Translations under genes and position numbers: made by a program
The notes under the pieces: model-generated
The model's input: the letters and a program-made list of their open reading frames with translations, nothing else
Database searches by the model: none
Told to the model about the DNA's origin: nothing
Part shown: positions 10,394 through 19,654 of the stretch, piece after piece
Position numbering within the stretch: the first letter of the stretch is position 1
Layout of the letters: every line of letters begins with the position of its first letter
Source of the DNA: Phytohabitans rumicis
GTDB taxonomy: Bacteria > Actinomycetota > Actinomycetes > Mycobacteriales > Micromonosporaceae
DNA length: 64,000 nucleotides
Reading direction: 5' to 3'
NCBI RefSeq assembly: GCF_011764445.1
Contig: NZ_BLPG01000001.1
Span: 5,208,001-5,272,000, forward strand

Positions 10394-11350
10394 CTAGGGG
10401 AGGGGGGCTTCGCGGGTTAGGTAACTGTGGTGGGTGGTGAAGCCGAGCTTCGAGTAGAGCGCGTTGGCTGCTGTGTTGCGCTCCTCGACCTGGAGGAACG
10501 CCCGGGTCGCGCCCGCCTCGGACGCCCACCGGGCGAGTGCGGCGATCACCTGCTGGGCCAGGCCGCCGCGCTGGGCTTCGGGGACCACCTCGATCAACGC
10601 GAGGCAGAGCCACTGCCCTTCCCCGGTCACCGTGCCGCGGGCGATCGCGAGCAGGCGCCCGTTCTCGTCGTACACGTGCGCGAAGCGGAGCTGGCGCACG
10701 GCGGTGAGGATGTGTCGGGCGGCGGCCGGCAGACCGCCCTTCCGGCCCGCGGCGATGGCGAGCCAGTCGTCGGAGGGCGCGTGGGCGAGCTGGACCTTGG
10801 CGCGCGGCGGCACGGCGTCGACGATCGCGCGCAGCGGCGCGGTCTGGACCAGGGTGAGCGGGCGGGCGCTCCAGCCGCGGGCGTCGAGGGAGGCGCCGAC
10901 CGGGGTGGCCAGCGGCAGCGGCGTGTTGATGAGGGGGCGCAGTCCGTGCTCGACGTACCACCGCTCGACCGCGTCGATGGCGGCCTCCAAGGGGCGGTCG
11001 GGGTCGCCGATCGGCAGCGCGGAGTTGCCCCGGCCGGTCCAGCCGTCGGCGGCCCGCAGCAGCCAGCCGCCCAGGTGGTCCTGCACGGGCGCCGGCCACG
11101 CCTCGTTGGCCGCGAGTTCGAGGGCGATGACGTCCGCGGCGTTCGGCCGCCGCCGGGGCGGCACCCGCTTCGCCCGATGGATCTCATCCAGTGGTACGCG
11201 CAGCGGGCCCTTCGCCGTCGCCAGCGTGAGATCCGTCTCGGTGATCTCGACCAGCTCGCCGAGCGCGTCGGTGTATAGGGGACGATTATTGCGAACACCT
11301 ACAATTCGCCGCACGACGACGCGGTGTCCCACATCCTGCTGCCGGAGCAC
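10394..11350 (-). CDS. GNAT N-acetyltransferase (Rv0428c/cg3035-like)
   Basis: A protein of 318 residues. A small N-terminal barrel-like segment (VGHRVVVRRIVG...LGELVEI) precedes a linker and a C-terminal GNAT fold. The acetyl-CoA loop is QRGGLAQQVIAALARWA and the last strand region is ERNTAANALYSKLGF. This layout matches the mycobacterial Rv0428c type. I prefer GTG 11350, which has a GGAGAGGGGG stretch upstream. A TTG at 11386 would add 12 residues without an RBS and intrude on the fdxA promoter. The substrate is unknown. It is divergent from fdxA. Confidence 0.85.
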   Translation of the reverse strand: MLRQQDVGHRVVVRRIVGVRNNRPLYTDALGELVEITETDLTLATAKGPLRVPLDEIHRAKRVPPRRRPNAADVIALELAANEAWPAPVQDHLGGWLLRAADGWTGRGNSALPIGDPDRPLEAAIDAVERWYVEHGLRPLINTPLPLATPVGASLDARGWSARPLTLVQTAPLRAIVDAVPPRAKVQLAHAPSDDWLAIAAGRKGGLPAAARHILTAVRQLRFAHVYDENGRLLAIARGTVTGEGQWLCLALIEVVPEAQRGGLAQQVIAALARWASEAGATRAFLQVEERNTAANALYSKLGFTTHHSYLTREAPLP

Positions 11351-11430
11351 TTTCCACCCCCTCTCCGGCGAGATACTAGGCTGCAAGCGTCGCTAGTGAA
11401 GAGCGGCGTGGCTTGCGGAGAGGAAGACCC

Positions 11431-11756
11431 GTGACCTACATCATCGCCGAGCCGTGCGTGGACCTGCTCGACAAGGCGTGCATCGAGGAATGCCCGGTCG
11501 ACTGCATCTACGAGGGCAACCGGATGCTGTACATCCACCCCGATGAGTGCGTTGACTGTGGGGCCTGTGAGCCGGTTTGTCCGGTAGAAGCGATCTTCTA
11601 TGAGGACGACGTCCCTGAGCAGTGGAAGGACTACACCGGAGCCAACTACGAGTTCTTCGAGGACCTCGGTTCCCCGGCGGCGCCTCCAAGGTCGGCAAGC
11701 TGGAGAAGGACGCGACGTTCGTCGCCGCCCAGCCGCCGCGGGAGACCGAGCACTGA
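11431..11756 (+). CDS. fdxA: FdxA 7Fe ferredoxin, frameshifted in this sequence
   Basis: An electron carrier with a [3Fe-4S] and a [4Fe-4S] cluster. Cysteines sit at 9, 17, 21, 25, 40, 43, 46 and 50, in the pattern CIEECPVDC then CVDCGACEPVC, followed by EQWKDYTGANYEFF typical of FdxA. The frame breaks after residue 80 at about 11675. Restoring one G in the run after TCCCC gives the expected tail (SKVGKLEKDATFVAAQ...ETEH) ending at 11756, for 108 residues. The GTG start follows GAGAGGAAG. The stop overlaps the start of dapC. The break is probably a sequencing error. Confidence 0.88.
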
Positions 11757-12850
11757 GCCCGGTCTCCTCAGGGCTGCCCGACTTTCCGTGGGACCTGCTG
11801 GAGCCCGCCAAGCGGGTCGCCGCCCAGCACGCTGACGGCATCGTCGATCTGTCCGTCGGCACCCCGGTCGATCCGGTGCCGACGGCGATCCGTGCCGCGC
11901 TGGCTGGCGCGGCGGACTCGCCCGGCTATCCGCTGACGGCCGGCACGCCGGCGCTGCGGACGGCCCTGGCCGACTGGGCCGTCCGGGAGTGCGGGGCGCT
12001 CCCGCACGGGCTCGGCGTGCTGCCCACCATCGGCTCGAAGGAGCTGGTCGCCTGGCTGCCGACGCTGCTCGGCCTCGGCCCGGGCGACCAGGTGGTCATC
12101 CCGACCGTCTGCTACCCCACGTACGAGGTGGGCGTGCGGCTGGCCGGCGCGGCCGTGATCCGCAGCGACTCCCTCACGGCCGTGGGGCCCAGCAGCCGGG
12201 TACGGCTGGTCTGGGTCAACTCGCCGTCCAACCCGACCGGCCGGGTGCTGCCGACCGCGCACCTGCGCAAGGTCGTCGACTGGGCGCGCGAGCGGGGCGC
12301 CGTGGTGGCCAGCGACGAGTGCTACCTCACGCTCGGCTGGGAAGAGTCGCCGGTGTCGGTGCTGTCGGCGGAGGTCAACGGCGGCCGGTACGACGGCGTA
12401 CTGGCGGTGCACTCGCTCTCCAAGCGGTCCAACCTGGCCGGCTACCGGGCCGGGTTCGTGGCCGGCGACCCGGCGCTGGTGGCGGAGCTGTTGGCCGTAC
12501 GCAAGCACGCCGGCATGATGGTGCCCGCCCCGGTGCAGGCCGCCATGGTGGCCGCGCTGGCCGACGAGTCGCACGCCGCGGCGCAGCGGGCTCTTTACGC
12601 CGCCCGCCGCGACCTGCTGCGGCCCGCGCTGGCGAAGGCCGGCTTCGAGATCGAGCACTCGGCGGCCGGGCTGTACCTGTGGGCCACCCGCGGCGAGGAC
12701 TGCTGGTCCACGGTGGACTGGTTCGCGGCGCGGGGCATCCTGGTGGCGCCCGGGGCGGTCTACGGGCCGGCCGGCGAGCGACACGTACGGGTGGCGTTGA
12801 CCGCGACGGATGAGCGCGTCGCGGCCGCCGTGGAACGCCTCGCGATCTAG
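11753..12850 (+). CDS. dapC: DapC: succinyldiaminopimelate aminotransferase (actinobacterial type)
   Basis: A PLP-dependent fold-type I aminotransferase of about 365 residues. The substrate-binding start PDFPWDLLEPAKRVA and DLSVGTPVDPVP are conserved in actinobacterial DapC. The PLP lysine is K224 in SLSKRSNLAGYR and the NSPSNPTG motif is present. It acts in the succinylase branch of lysine and meso-diaminopimelate synthesis, with DapD and DapE encoded at 19655-21677. No ATG, GTG or TTG lies near the homologous start. A CTG at 11753 overlapping the fdxA stop (CTGA) is the best candidate. Pairing with fdxA is the usual actinobacterial arrangement. Confidence 0.88.
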   Translation: MSPVSSGLPDFPWDLLEPAKRVAAQHADGIVDLSVGTPVDPVPTAIRAALAGAADSPGYPLTAGTPALRTALADWAVRECGALPHGLGVLPTIGSKELVAWLPTLLGLGPGDQVVIPTVCYPTYEVGVRLAGAAVIRSDSLTAVGPSSRVRLVWVNSPSNPTGRVLPTAHLRKVVDWARERGAVVASDECYLTLGWEESPVSVLSAEVNGGRYDGVLAVHSLSKRSNLAGYRAGFVAGDPALVAELLAVRKHAGMMVPAPVQAAMVAALADESHAAAQRALYAARRDLLRPALAKAGFEIEHSAAGLYLWATRGEDCWSTVDWFAARGILVAPGAVYGPAGERHVRVALTATDERVAAAVERLAI

Positions 12851-12860
12851 GGATTTCCCG

Positions 12861-12921
12861 CCGATCAAGGGCATATGGTCGTGCTTTAGAGATCCATCCA
12901 CGACCATATGTCCTTGATCGG
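12861..12921. repeat. Dispersed palindromic element, copy B (inner hairpin only)
   Basis: Two 23-base arms (12861-12883 and 12899-12921) pair at 22 of 23 positions around a 15-base loop, CTTTAGAGATCCATC. The outer arms seen in other copies are missing. It sits 10 bp after the dapC stop and may act as its terminator. The rest of the gap to 13032 shows only a weak direct repeat (GGCGGATGTTGGCG) and the ribosome site of the next gene. Confidence 0.88.
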
Positions 12922-13032
12922 CGGATGTTGGCGGGGATTCGGCGGATGTTGGCGTGGAACTGGGCGCCACGGGCGATGGCAATCCGGACAGCCGGCTGGT
13001 AGAACCAACCCTGCCGAGAGTAAGGGGAGGCC

Positions 13033-16000
13033 GTGTCGGCCCGACGGACGTTGACCTACTACGGGGCATGGATGGCCAGCCTCGGGGTAGGCGCCTTCGT
13101 CGCGCCGGGTCTGCACCTGTATTTCTGGGCAGCGGTCGGCGTGAGCAGCGTCGCGGCCATCCTGTGGGGCGTGCACCGGCACCTGCCGATGCGGCGGCAC
13201 CCGTGGTGGTTTCTCGCCATCGGCATCGCCATTTTCACGGCCGGGGATCTCGTATTCAACGCGAGCGGCGGTGAGTCCACGCCATTCCTGTCCAACGTTC
13301 TTTATCTGAGCGTCTTTCCCTGATGATCGCCGGATACTGGGGATTCACCCGGGCCAGCCATACGATTCGCGACCGGGCCGGCCTGCTGGATCTGCTGGTG
13401 GTCGTGTCCGCCGGTGCGCTGCTGTCGTGGGTCTTCCTCCTCGGTCCGGACATGGCCGCACCGGATCTCACCTCGTTCGAGAAGTCGGTGCTCGGCGCGT
13501 ACGCGCTGGGCAACCTGCTGATCCTCGCGACGAACGTGCGGCTGCTGGCGACGTACCAGCGGACGACCGCAGTGGTCTTCCTGTCCGTCGGCGCGGCCGG
13601 GATGCTCACCGCGGACATCCTGTACGGCCTGACCACGATCAACGGAAGCTGGCAGAACGGCAGCCCGGTCGACATCGGCTGGCTGGTCTTCTATGCCGCC
13701 TGGGGCGCCGCCGCCCTGCACCCGTCGATGCGCGGCCTGACCGCGCCCGCGGACGACCGGCGCGGCGAGGTCAACCGCGGCTGGCTGGTGCTGCTCGGCG
13801 TGGCGTCGATGATCCCGCCCGCGGTGCTGCTCATCCAGGCGATGAGCGGCGAGATCCGGGACGGCGCGATCATCGCGGTGTCGTCCGGGGTCGTGTTCTG
13901 CATCGTGCTGAGCCGGCTGACCGACTCGATCCAGGCGCACCGGCAGGTGGTCGCGCGCGAGCGGGGCATGCGGGAGGCGTGCGCCGCGCTCGTCTCCGCC
14001 ACCGACGCGCCCGAGGTCAACCGGGCGGTCCGGGCCGCGGTCGCCAGGCTCATCCCGCCGGGCACCGGCTACCGGGTGGTGTTCGCCGTGCACCACGCGG
14101 ATGGCGTGCCCGCCACGGCGGTCAGCATCTGGGGCCCGACCGTGGTGCCGTCCGTCCTGCCGCACGGGGCCCGGGGCGCGGCCGCCGCGCGCAAGACCAG
14201 GATTCTTCGGGTACGCATGCTGCACCCGGCCCTGGCCGAGCAGCTCGGCGGGTTCGAGTCCACTGTGCTCTGTCCACTCGTGCTCGACTCACCGGTCGGC
14301 GGGGCGCCCCGGGTCGGCGCGCTGCTGGTGGCCGCCGAGGCCGGGGTGCTGGGCGGGCTGCGCGACTCGCTGGAGGTGCTCGCCGGCCAGGCCGCCCTGG
14401 CGCTGGAGCGGATCGGGCTCAGCGACGAGGTCAACCGGCGGGACAGCGAGGCGTACTTCCGGTCGCTCGTACAGAGCACCACCGACGTGATCCTCATCCT
14501 GGGCGACGACGACCGCGTCCGGTACGCCAGCCCGTCCACCGCGACCGTGCTCGGCGTCGACCCGGCGCAGTGCACGACGCTGTCGGCGGCCATCCACCCG
14601 GACGACCGGGCCGCCGTACGGCAGACGCTGGACCTCGCGCGCTCCGCCCAACTGGAGCCCACCGACTGGACACAGTGGAGCCTGCAGCACCCGGACGGCC
14701 GCCCGGTGCACGTCGAGGTGAGCTGCCTCGACCTGCGCCGCGACCGGGCCGTACGCGGGCTCGTGATCACCATGCGCGACGTGACCGCGCGCCGCCAGCT
14801 GGAGCGGCAGCTCAGCCACCAGGCCCTGCACGACGCGCTCACCGGCCTGCCCAACCGCGCCCTCTTCCGGGACCGCGTCGACGAGGCGGCCCGGCAGGCG
14901 GCGGTGGGCGGCGGGTGCGCCGCGGTCCTGCTGGTGGACATCGACGACTTCACGATGGTCAACGACACCTCCGGCCACACCGTCGGCGACGAGCTGCTGA
15001 CCGCGGTGGGCCAGCGGATCTCGGCCACGCTGGCCCAGGTGCTGGGCGAGCAGGCCACCGTGGCGCGGGTGGGCGGCGACGAGTTCGGCGCGATCCTCGA
15101 CGAGGTCGCCGATCCCACCGCGGCCGAGCAGATCGCCGCCGCGGTGGTGGCGGCGCTGACCCAGTCGTTCCGGCTCGGCGACACGGTGGTGAGCGCCCTG
15201 GCGAGCGTCGGGCTGGCCACGACCGCCGACGCGTCCGGCCCGGACGATCTGCTGCGCCAGGCCGACCTGGCACTGCGGCTGGCCAAGGGCGCGGGCAAGG
15301 GTCGCTGGCGGCGCTACCAGCCCGCCGTACACGCGGCGGTGCTCCAGCGGATCGAGCTGCGCGCCGCGCTGGAGCAGGCGGTCGCCGACCTCGACTTCAC
15401 GGTGGCGTACCAGCCGATCGTGGGGGTGGAAAGCGATGCGACGGTGGGCTTCGAGGCGCTGGTGCGCTGGCGCCACCCGACGCTCGGGCTGGTCTCGCCG
15501 GACGAGTTCATCGACGTCGCCGAGGAGACCGGTCTCATCGAGCCGATCGGGGACTGGGTGCTGCAGCAGGCGATCGCCGCGGCCACCCGGTGGCCCGGCA
15601 CGCCGTACGTCAGCGTCAACGTGTCCGCCCGCCAGTTCCGGGCGCCCGGCTTCGTGGAGAACGTCCGCAAGGAGTTGCTCGCGGCCAACCTGGCGCCGAC
15701 CCGGCTCGTGCTGGAGATCACCGAACGGCTGCTGCTGCGCGACGACGAGCAGGTGTGGCTCGACCTGACCGGCCTGCGTGAGCTGGGCGTGCGGATCGCC
15801 ATCGACGACTTCGGCACCGGCTTTTCCTCGCTCAGCTATCTGCAACAGGTGCCGATCGACATTCTGAAGATCGACAAGTCGTTCACCGCCACCGTGGCGT
15901 CGTCCGCCCGGCAACAGGCCATTGTGGACGGCATCGTGCGGCTCGCCCAGACCCTCAGCCTGGACGTCGTCGCCGAGGGCATCGAGACCGCGGCCGACCG

Positions 16001-16136
16001 CGACCTGCTGCGCGACATCCGTTGCCCGTACGGCCAGGGATACCTCTACTCGCACCCCCTCGACCCCGACGACATCGACGGTTGGCTGCGCTTTGAGCGC
16101 GACACCGCTGGTGCCGAGGTCGCCGCGATCAACTGA
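13033..16136 (+). CDS. Membrane GAF-PAS-GGDEF-EAL c-di-GMP protein, frameshifted in this sequence
   Basis: A bifunctional-type cyclic-di-GMP protein of about 1,034 residues once one base is restored. The first 97 codons read in one frame to a TGA at about 13321. Adding a C to the CCC at 13318-13320 fuses them to the long downstream frame (LSVFPLMIAGYW). The order is about eight membrane helices (1-290), a GAF-like segment, PAS (from about 480), GGDEF (VARVGGDEF) and EAL (GFEALVRW). EAL-domain metal and catalytic motifs are intact: SVNVSARQF, LEITE, DDFGTG, KIDK and EGIET. Both synthesis and hydrolysis look possible. GTG 13033 follows AAGGGGAGG. Confidence 0.88.
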
Positions 16137-16189
16137 GTCCCTTGTCGACTTCCCGAAAACTTCAGTGTCTGGTTTGGGGCTGCGGGATA

Positions 16190-16247
16190 CATACTCGGTA
16201 TGCAATGCTGGTCCCATTCGAACGGGGCCGGCGTCTATATAGACGCC
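16190..16247. promoter_or_regulatory. Two palindromes in the subtilase promoter/leader
   Basis: CATACTCGGTATG (16190-16202) is a perfect 5-3-5 palindrome of operator type. GGCGTCTATATAGACGCC (16230-16247) is a perfect 18-bp palindrome directly upstream of the AGGAGG ribosome site and the TTG start at 16264. The second could hide or expose the ribosome site as a hairpin, or bind a repressor. The first motif recurs near 21851. Confidence 0.5.
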
Positions 16248-16263
16248 AGTAGAGGAGGTTGCG

Positions 16264-19200
16264 TTGCAACTCCGAGGGAAGTTATTAGCCACCGCTCTCG
16301 CCACTGGACTCGTGCTCGGCACGGCCCAGGCTGGCTGGGCGGCACCGGGCGCGGACGCCGCATCGGCGGGCACCGCGACAGGCAGCCGGGGCATCGCGGT
16401 GACGCTGCTGACCGGCGACCAGATCCTGCTCGCGTCGGCCGACGCCGACTCCGTCGCGGTGCGGCCGGGGAAAAACCGCCAAGGGGTACGGTTCGCCACC
16501 TACCGCAGCCGCGACGCGCTGTATGTGATCCCGGCTGACGCCCAGCCGCTCGTGCAGGCCGGAAAGCTGGACAAGCGCCTCTTTGACGTACGGGGGCTGA
16601 TCCGGGCCGGTTACCACGACGCGGTCCGCGACAGCCTGCCGCTGATCGTCCAGTATGGACAGGGTGCCGCCGCCCAGCGGGCCGGTGCGACGCTGTCCGC
16701 CGCGGGTGCGAAGGTCACCCGCCAGCTGGCGCCGGTCGGTGGCGCGGCGCTCGCCGCCAAGAAGGACCGGGCCGCCGAGATCTGGGCGGCCGTGACCGCG
16801 CAGACCAGCGTCAAGAAGATCTGGCTGGACGGCAAGCGCCGGGTCTCGCTGGACAAGAGCGTGCCGCAGATCGGCGCCCCGGCCGCGTGGCAGGCCGGTT
16901 ACACGGGCGAGGGCATCACCGTCGCGGTGCTGGACACCGGCATCGACACGACGCATCCCGACCTGGCCGGCAAGGTGGCCGAGTCGCGCAACTTCACCGA
17001 GGACCCGGAGAACCGGGACATCATCGGCCACGGCACGCACGTCGCCTCGACGATCGCCGGCAGCGGCGCGGCGTCCGGTGGCAAGTACAAGGGTGTGGCG
17101 CCTGACGCCACGCTGCTGAGCGGCAAGGTGTGCGAGTCCACCTTCTGCACCGAGTCCGCGATCCTGGCCGGCATGGAGTGGGCCGCCGCGGAAAAGCACG
17201 CCACGGCCATCAACCTCAGCCTCGGCGGCGGAGACACCCCGGAGATCGACCCGCTGGAGGAGGCGGTCGACAGGCTGACCGCCGAGACCGGCACGCTCTT
17301 CGTGATCGCCGCGGGCAACAGTGGTTCCGGCGATGGGACGATCGACTCGCCGGGCAGCGCTGACGCGGCGCTCACGGTCGGCGCGGTCGACAAGTCCGAC
17401 GAGTTGGCGGAGTTCTCCAGCCGCGGCCCGCGGGTCGGCGACGACGGGATGAAGCCCGACATCACCGCGCCCGGCGTCGACATCGTCGCGGCGAAGGCGG
17501 CCGGCACCGAGATGGGCGAAACGGTTGACGGCCAGTACGTCTCGGCGTCCGGCACCTCGATGGCCACGCCGCACGTGGTCGGCGCGGTCGCCCTGCTCGC
17601 CGAGCAGCACCCGGACTGGAAGGCGGGTCAGCTCAAGGCCACGCTGACGGCAGCGGCGAAGCCGAATCCGTCGCTCACGGCGTACCAGCAAGGTGCTGGC
17701 CGCGTCGACGTGGCTCGCGCTATCACGCAGACGGTGACCACCGATCCGGTCGGTGTCTCCTTTGGACGGCCGCTGTGGCCGCACAATGACGACGAGCCGA
17801 TCGCCCGGACCGTCACCTACCGCAACGGCGGCACGGCGGCCGTGACGCTGGACCTGGGGGTCGCCATCAACGGGCCGGACGGCGCGCCCGCGCCGGCCGG
17901 GATGTTCACCCCGAGCGCCACGCAAATCACCGTGCCGGCCGGCGGCCAGGCACAGGTGACCGTCACCGCCAACACCCGGGTGGCCGGGCCGGACGGGCTC
18001 TACTCGGGCCAGCTGGTCGCCACCGGCGGGTCGAGCGTGGTGCAGACCGCGCTGGGCGTCAACAAGGAGGTCGAGAGCTACAACGTCACGGTCACGTACC
18101 TGGACCGCAACGGCGCCACGCCGGAGCGCTACCTGGGCCTGATCATCGGCCTCGACTCGTTCTACCTCGGCGACGTGTTCAACGAGGAGGGCACCGCCAC
18201 CCGGCGCGTGCCGAAGGGGCGGTACAGCCTCTCGGCGTTCCTCGACACGCGGCGCGGCGAGGACGATTTCGAGACCACGCTGGTGGTGCAGCCCCTGGTC
18301 AACGTGACCAAGGACACCGCGGTCACGCTGGACGCGCGCCAGGGCAAGCCGGTGCTGACCACGATCCCGGAGCGGTCGGCCGTGCCGGCGCTGATCGACA
18401 TCTCGTTCGTCCACTTCACCTCCTACGGCTGGAGCTTCAGCATCGGGGTGTGGGCGGACGCCTGGGACCAGGTGACCACGGCGCAGATCGGCGCGGCACC
18501 GCCGGCGAGCGAGTTCGTCTCGTACGTGGCGAGCCAGTGGGCCAAGCCGGACGCGGAGGGCAGCTTCGCCGACTCTCCGTACTTCTACGGCGTGGCGGAG
18601 AGCTTCCCCGGGCGGCTGCCGACCGGATACACCAAGCACTACCAGGCCCGAGACCTGGCCACCGTGCGCCAGGAGTTCGGGGTCGCACCGGCCGGGCTGA
18701 CCGCCGAACGCTTCATCTTCCCGGAGTTGTCCGAGAACCTGGGCGCGTCGGCGATCGTCCTCCCCACCGACCTCCCCGGTCGCCGGACCGAGTACTTCAG
18801 CACGAAGGGCGTCAAGTGGGCGCCCGAGATGTGGTTCGGCGTCGTGGACGAAGAGGGCTGGCTGAATGCGCAGGCGGTGCTCGTGCAGACGCCCGTGGCG
18901 TACCGGGCGGGCACGGTCCACCGGGACGCGTGGAACACCGGACCGTTCGGCCCGGTGCTCGGGACGCCGCGCTGGGACTTCCAGTGGGTCAGTCGGCAGG
19001 GTGACCAGATCTACGTGGACATGTCGTTCTACGGCGACCGGGCCGGCCACCAGGGTTACTCGTTGACCGACACGTCGCGCACCGCGCTGTACCGCAACGG
19101 CAAGCTGGTCGGCGAGTTCGAGTGCTCGGCCTGTGGCGCTTTCGAGGTGCCGCCGGGCCAGGCCGTCTACCGGTTGGAGGCGGCGGACACGCGCAGCGTC

Positions 19201-19596
19201 GGCGACCTGACCACCAAGGTCAGCGGCGTGTGGACGTTCCGGTCCGCGCACGTCGGCGGGGAGCGGTTCGCCAAGTTGCCGGTCTCCGTGGTGCGGTTCG
19301 CGCCGAGGTTGGACGTCAACAACGCGGCTCCGGCCGGCAAGGCGTACGAGATCCCGGTGACCGTCCAGCGGCAGCCGGGCGCGCCGGGCGGCCGCGTGAA
19401 GACGCTGACCGTCGAGGTCTCGTACGACGACGGTAAGACCTGGCAGAAGGCGTCCTTGCGAAAGACCAAGGACGGCTGGGTCGCCAAGGTGAAGCACCCG
19501 CGCGGTGGCGGCTTCGTGTCGCTGCGGGCGGCTGCCCGGGACACGCTAGGCAACACGGTCACCCAGACCGTCATCCACGCGTACCGCCTGAAGTGA
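16264..19596 (+). CDS. Secreted S8 family serine peptidase (subtilase), 1,110 aa
   Basis: A large exported subtilisin-like protease. A signal peptide runs to about residue 30 (ATALATGLVLGTAQAGWAA). A pro-region follows, then the catalytic domain from about 195 (VPQIGAPAAWQAGYTGEG). The triad is Asp224 (VLDTGID), His256 (GHGTHVAS) and Ser432 (GTSMATPHV), with oxyanion Asn352 (AAGNSG). The roughly 600-residue C-terminal part is beta-rich with Ig/Fn3-like repeats. TTG 16264 follows AGGAGG at good spacing. Codons 7 and 8 are both TTA, very rare in such G+C-rich DNA, which suggests control by the UUA tRNA (bldA). It is probably released to digest external protein. Confidence 0.92.
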   Translation: MQLRGKLLATALATGLVLGTAQAGWAAPGADAASAGTATGSRGIAVTLLTGDQILLASADADSVAVRPGKNRQGVRFATYRSRDALYVIPADAQPLVQAGKLDKRLFDVRGLIRAGYHDAVRDSLPLIVQYGQGAAAQRAGATLSAAGAKVTRQLAPVGGAALAAKKDRAAEIWAAVTAQTSVKKIWLDGKRRVSLDKSVPQIGAPAAWQAGYTGEGITVAVLDTGIDTTHPDLAGKVAESRNFTEDPENRDIIGHGTHVASTIAGSGAASGGKYKGVAPDATLLSGKVCESTFCTESAILAGMEWAAAEKHATAINLSLGGGDTPEIDPLEEAVDRLTAETGTLFVIAAGNSGSGDGTIDSPGSADAALTVGAVDKSDELAEFSSRGPRVGDDGMKPDITAPGVDIVAAKAAGTEMGETVDGQYVSASGTSMATPHVVGAVALLAEQHPDWKAGQLKATLTAAAKPNPSLTAYQQGAGRVDVARAITQTVTTDPVGVSFGRPLWPHNDDEPIARTVTYRNGGTAAVTLDLGVAINGPDGAPAPAGMFTPSATQITVPAGGQAQVTVTANTRVAGPDGLYSGQLVATGGSSVVQTALGVNKEVESYNVTVTYLDRNGATPERYLGLIIGLDSFYLGDVFNEEGTATRRVPKGRYSLSAFLDTRRGEDDFETTLVVQPLVNVTKDTAVTLDARQGKPVLTTIPERSAVPALIDISFVHFTSYGWSFSIGVWADAWDQVTTAQIGAAPPASEFVSYVASQWAKPDAEGSFADSPYFYGVAESFPGRLPTGYTKHYQARDLATVRQEFGVAPAGLTAERFIFPELSENLGASAIVLPTDLPGRRTEYFSTKGVKWAPEMWFGVVDEEGWLNAQAVLVQTPVAYRAGTVHRDAWNTGPFGPVLGTPRWDFQWVSRQGDQIYVDMSFYGDRAGHQGYSLTDTSRTALYRNGKLVGEFECSACGAFEVPPGQAVYRLEAADTRSVGDLTTKVSGVWTFRSAHVGGERFAKLPVSVVRFAPRLDVNNAAPAGKAYEIPVTVQRQPGAPGGRVKTLTVEVSYDDGKTWQKASLRKTKDGWVAKVKHPRGGGFVSLRAAARDTLGNTVTQTVIHAYRLK

Positions 19597-19648
19597 TGCA
19601 AGGAAGGGCCCCTTGTTATCGCTTTTTGAATAACAAGGGGCCCTTCCT
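19597..19648. terminator. AAGGAAGGGCCCC palindrome between convergent genes (terminator), second copy
   Basis: The forward arm is 19597-19620 and the reverse arm 19631-19648, around a T-rich loop (GCTTTTTGAA). The core AAGGAAGGGCCCCTTGTTA is the same as in the element at 6097. It begins at the subtilase stop and ends just before the dapD stop on the other strand. It should form a strong hairpin on either transcript. Termination is inferred. Confidence 0.7.
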
Positions 19649-19654
19649 AACGCC

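Noticed and set aside
16285-19497. A 1,070-codon open frame antisense to the subtilase
   Set aside because: It mirrors the codon structure of a G+C-rich gene. It has no ribosome site, no domain and a composition (His/Arg/Gly/Ala-rich) typical of antisense frames. The same holds for the long frames opposite the S9 peptidase, adnAB and the GGDEF-EAL genes.
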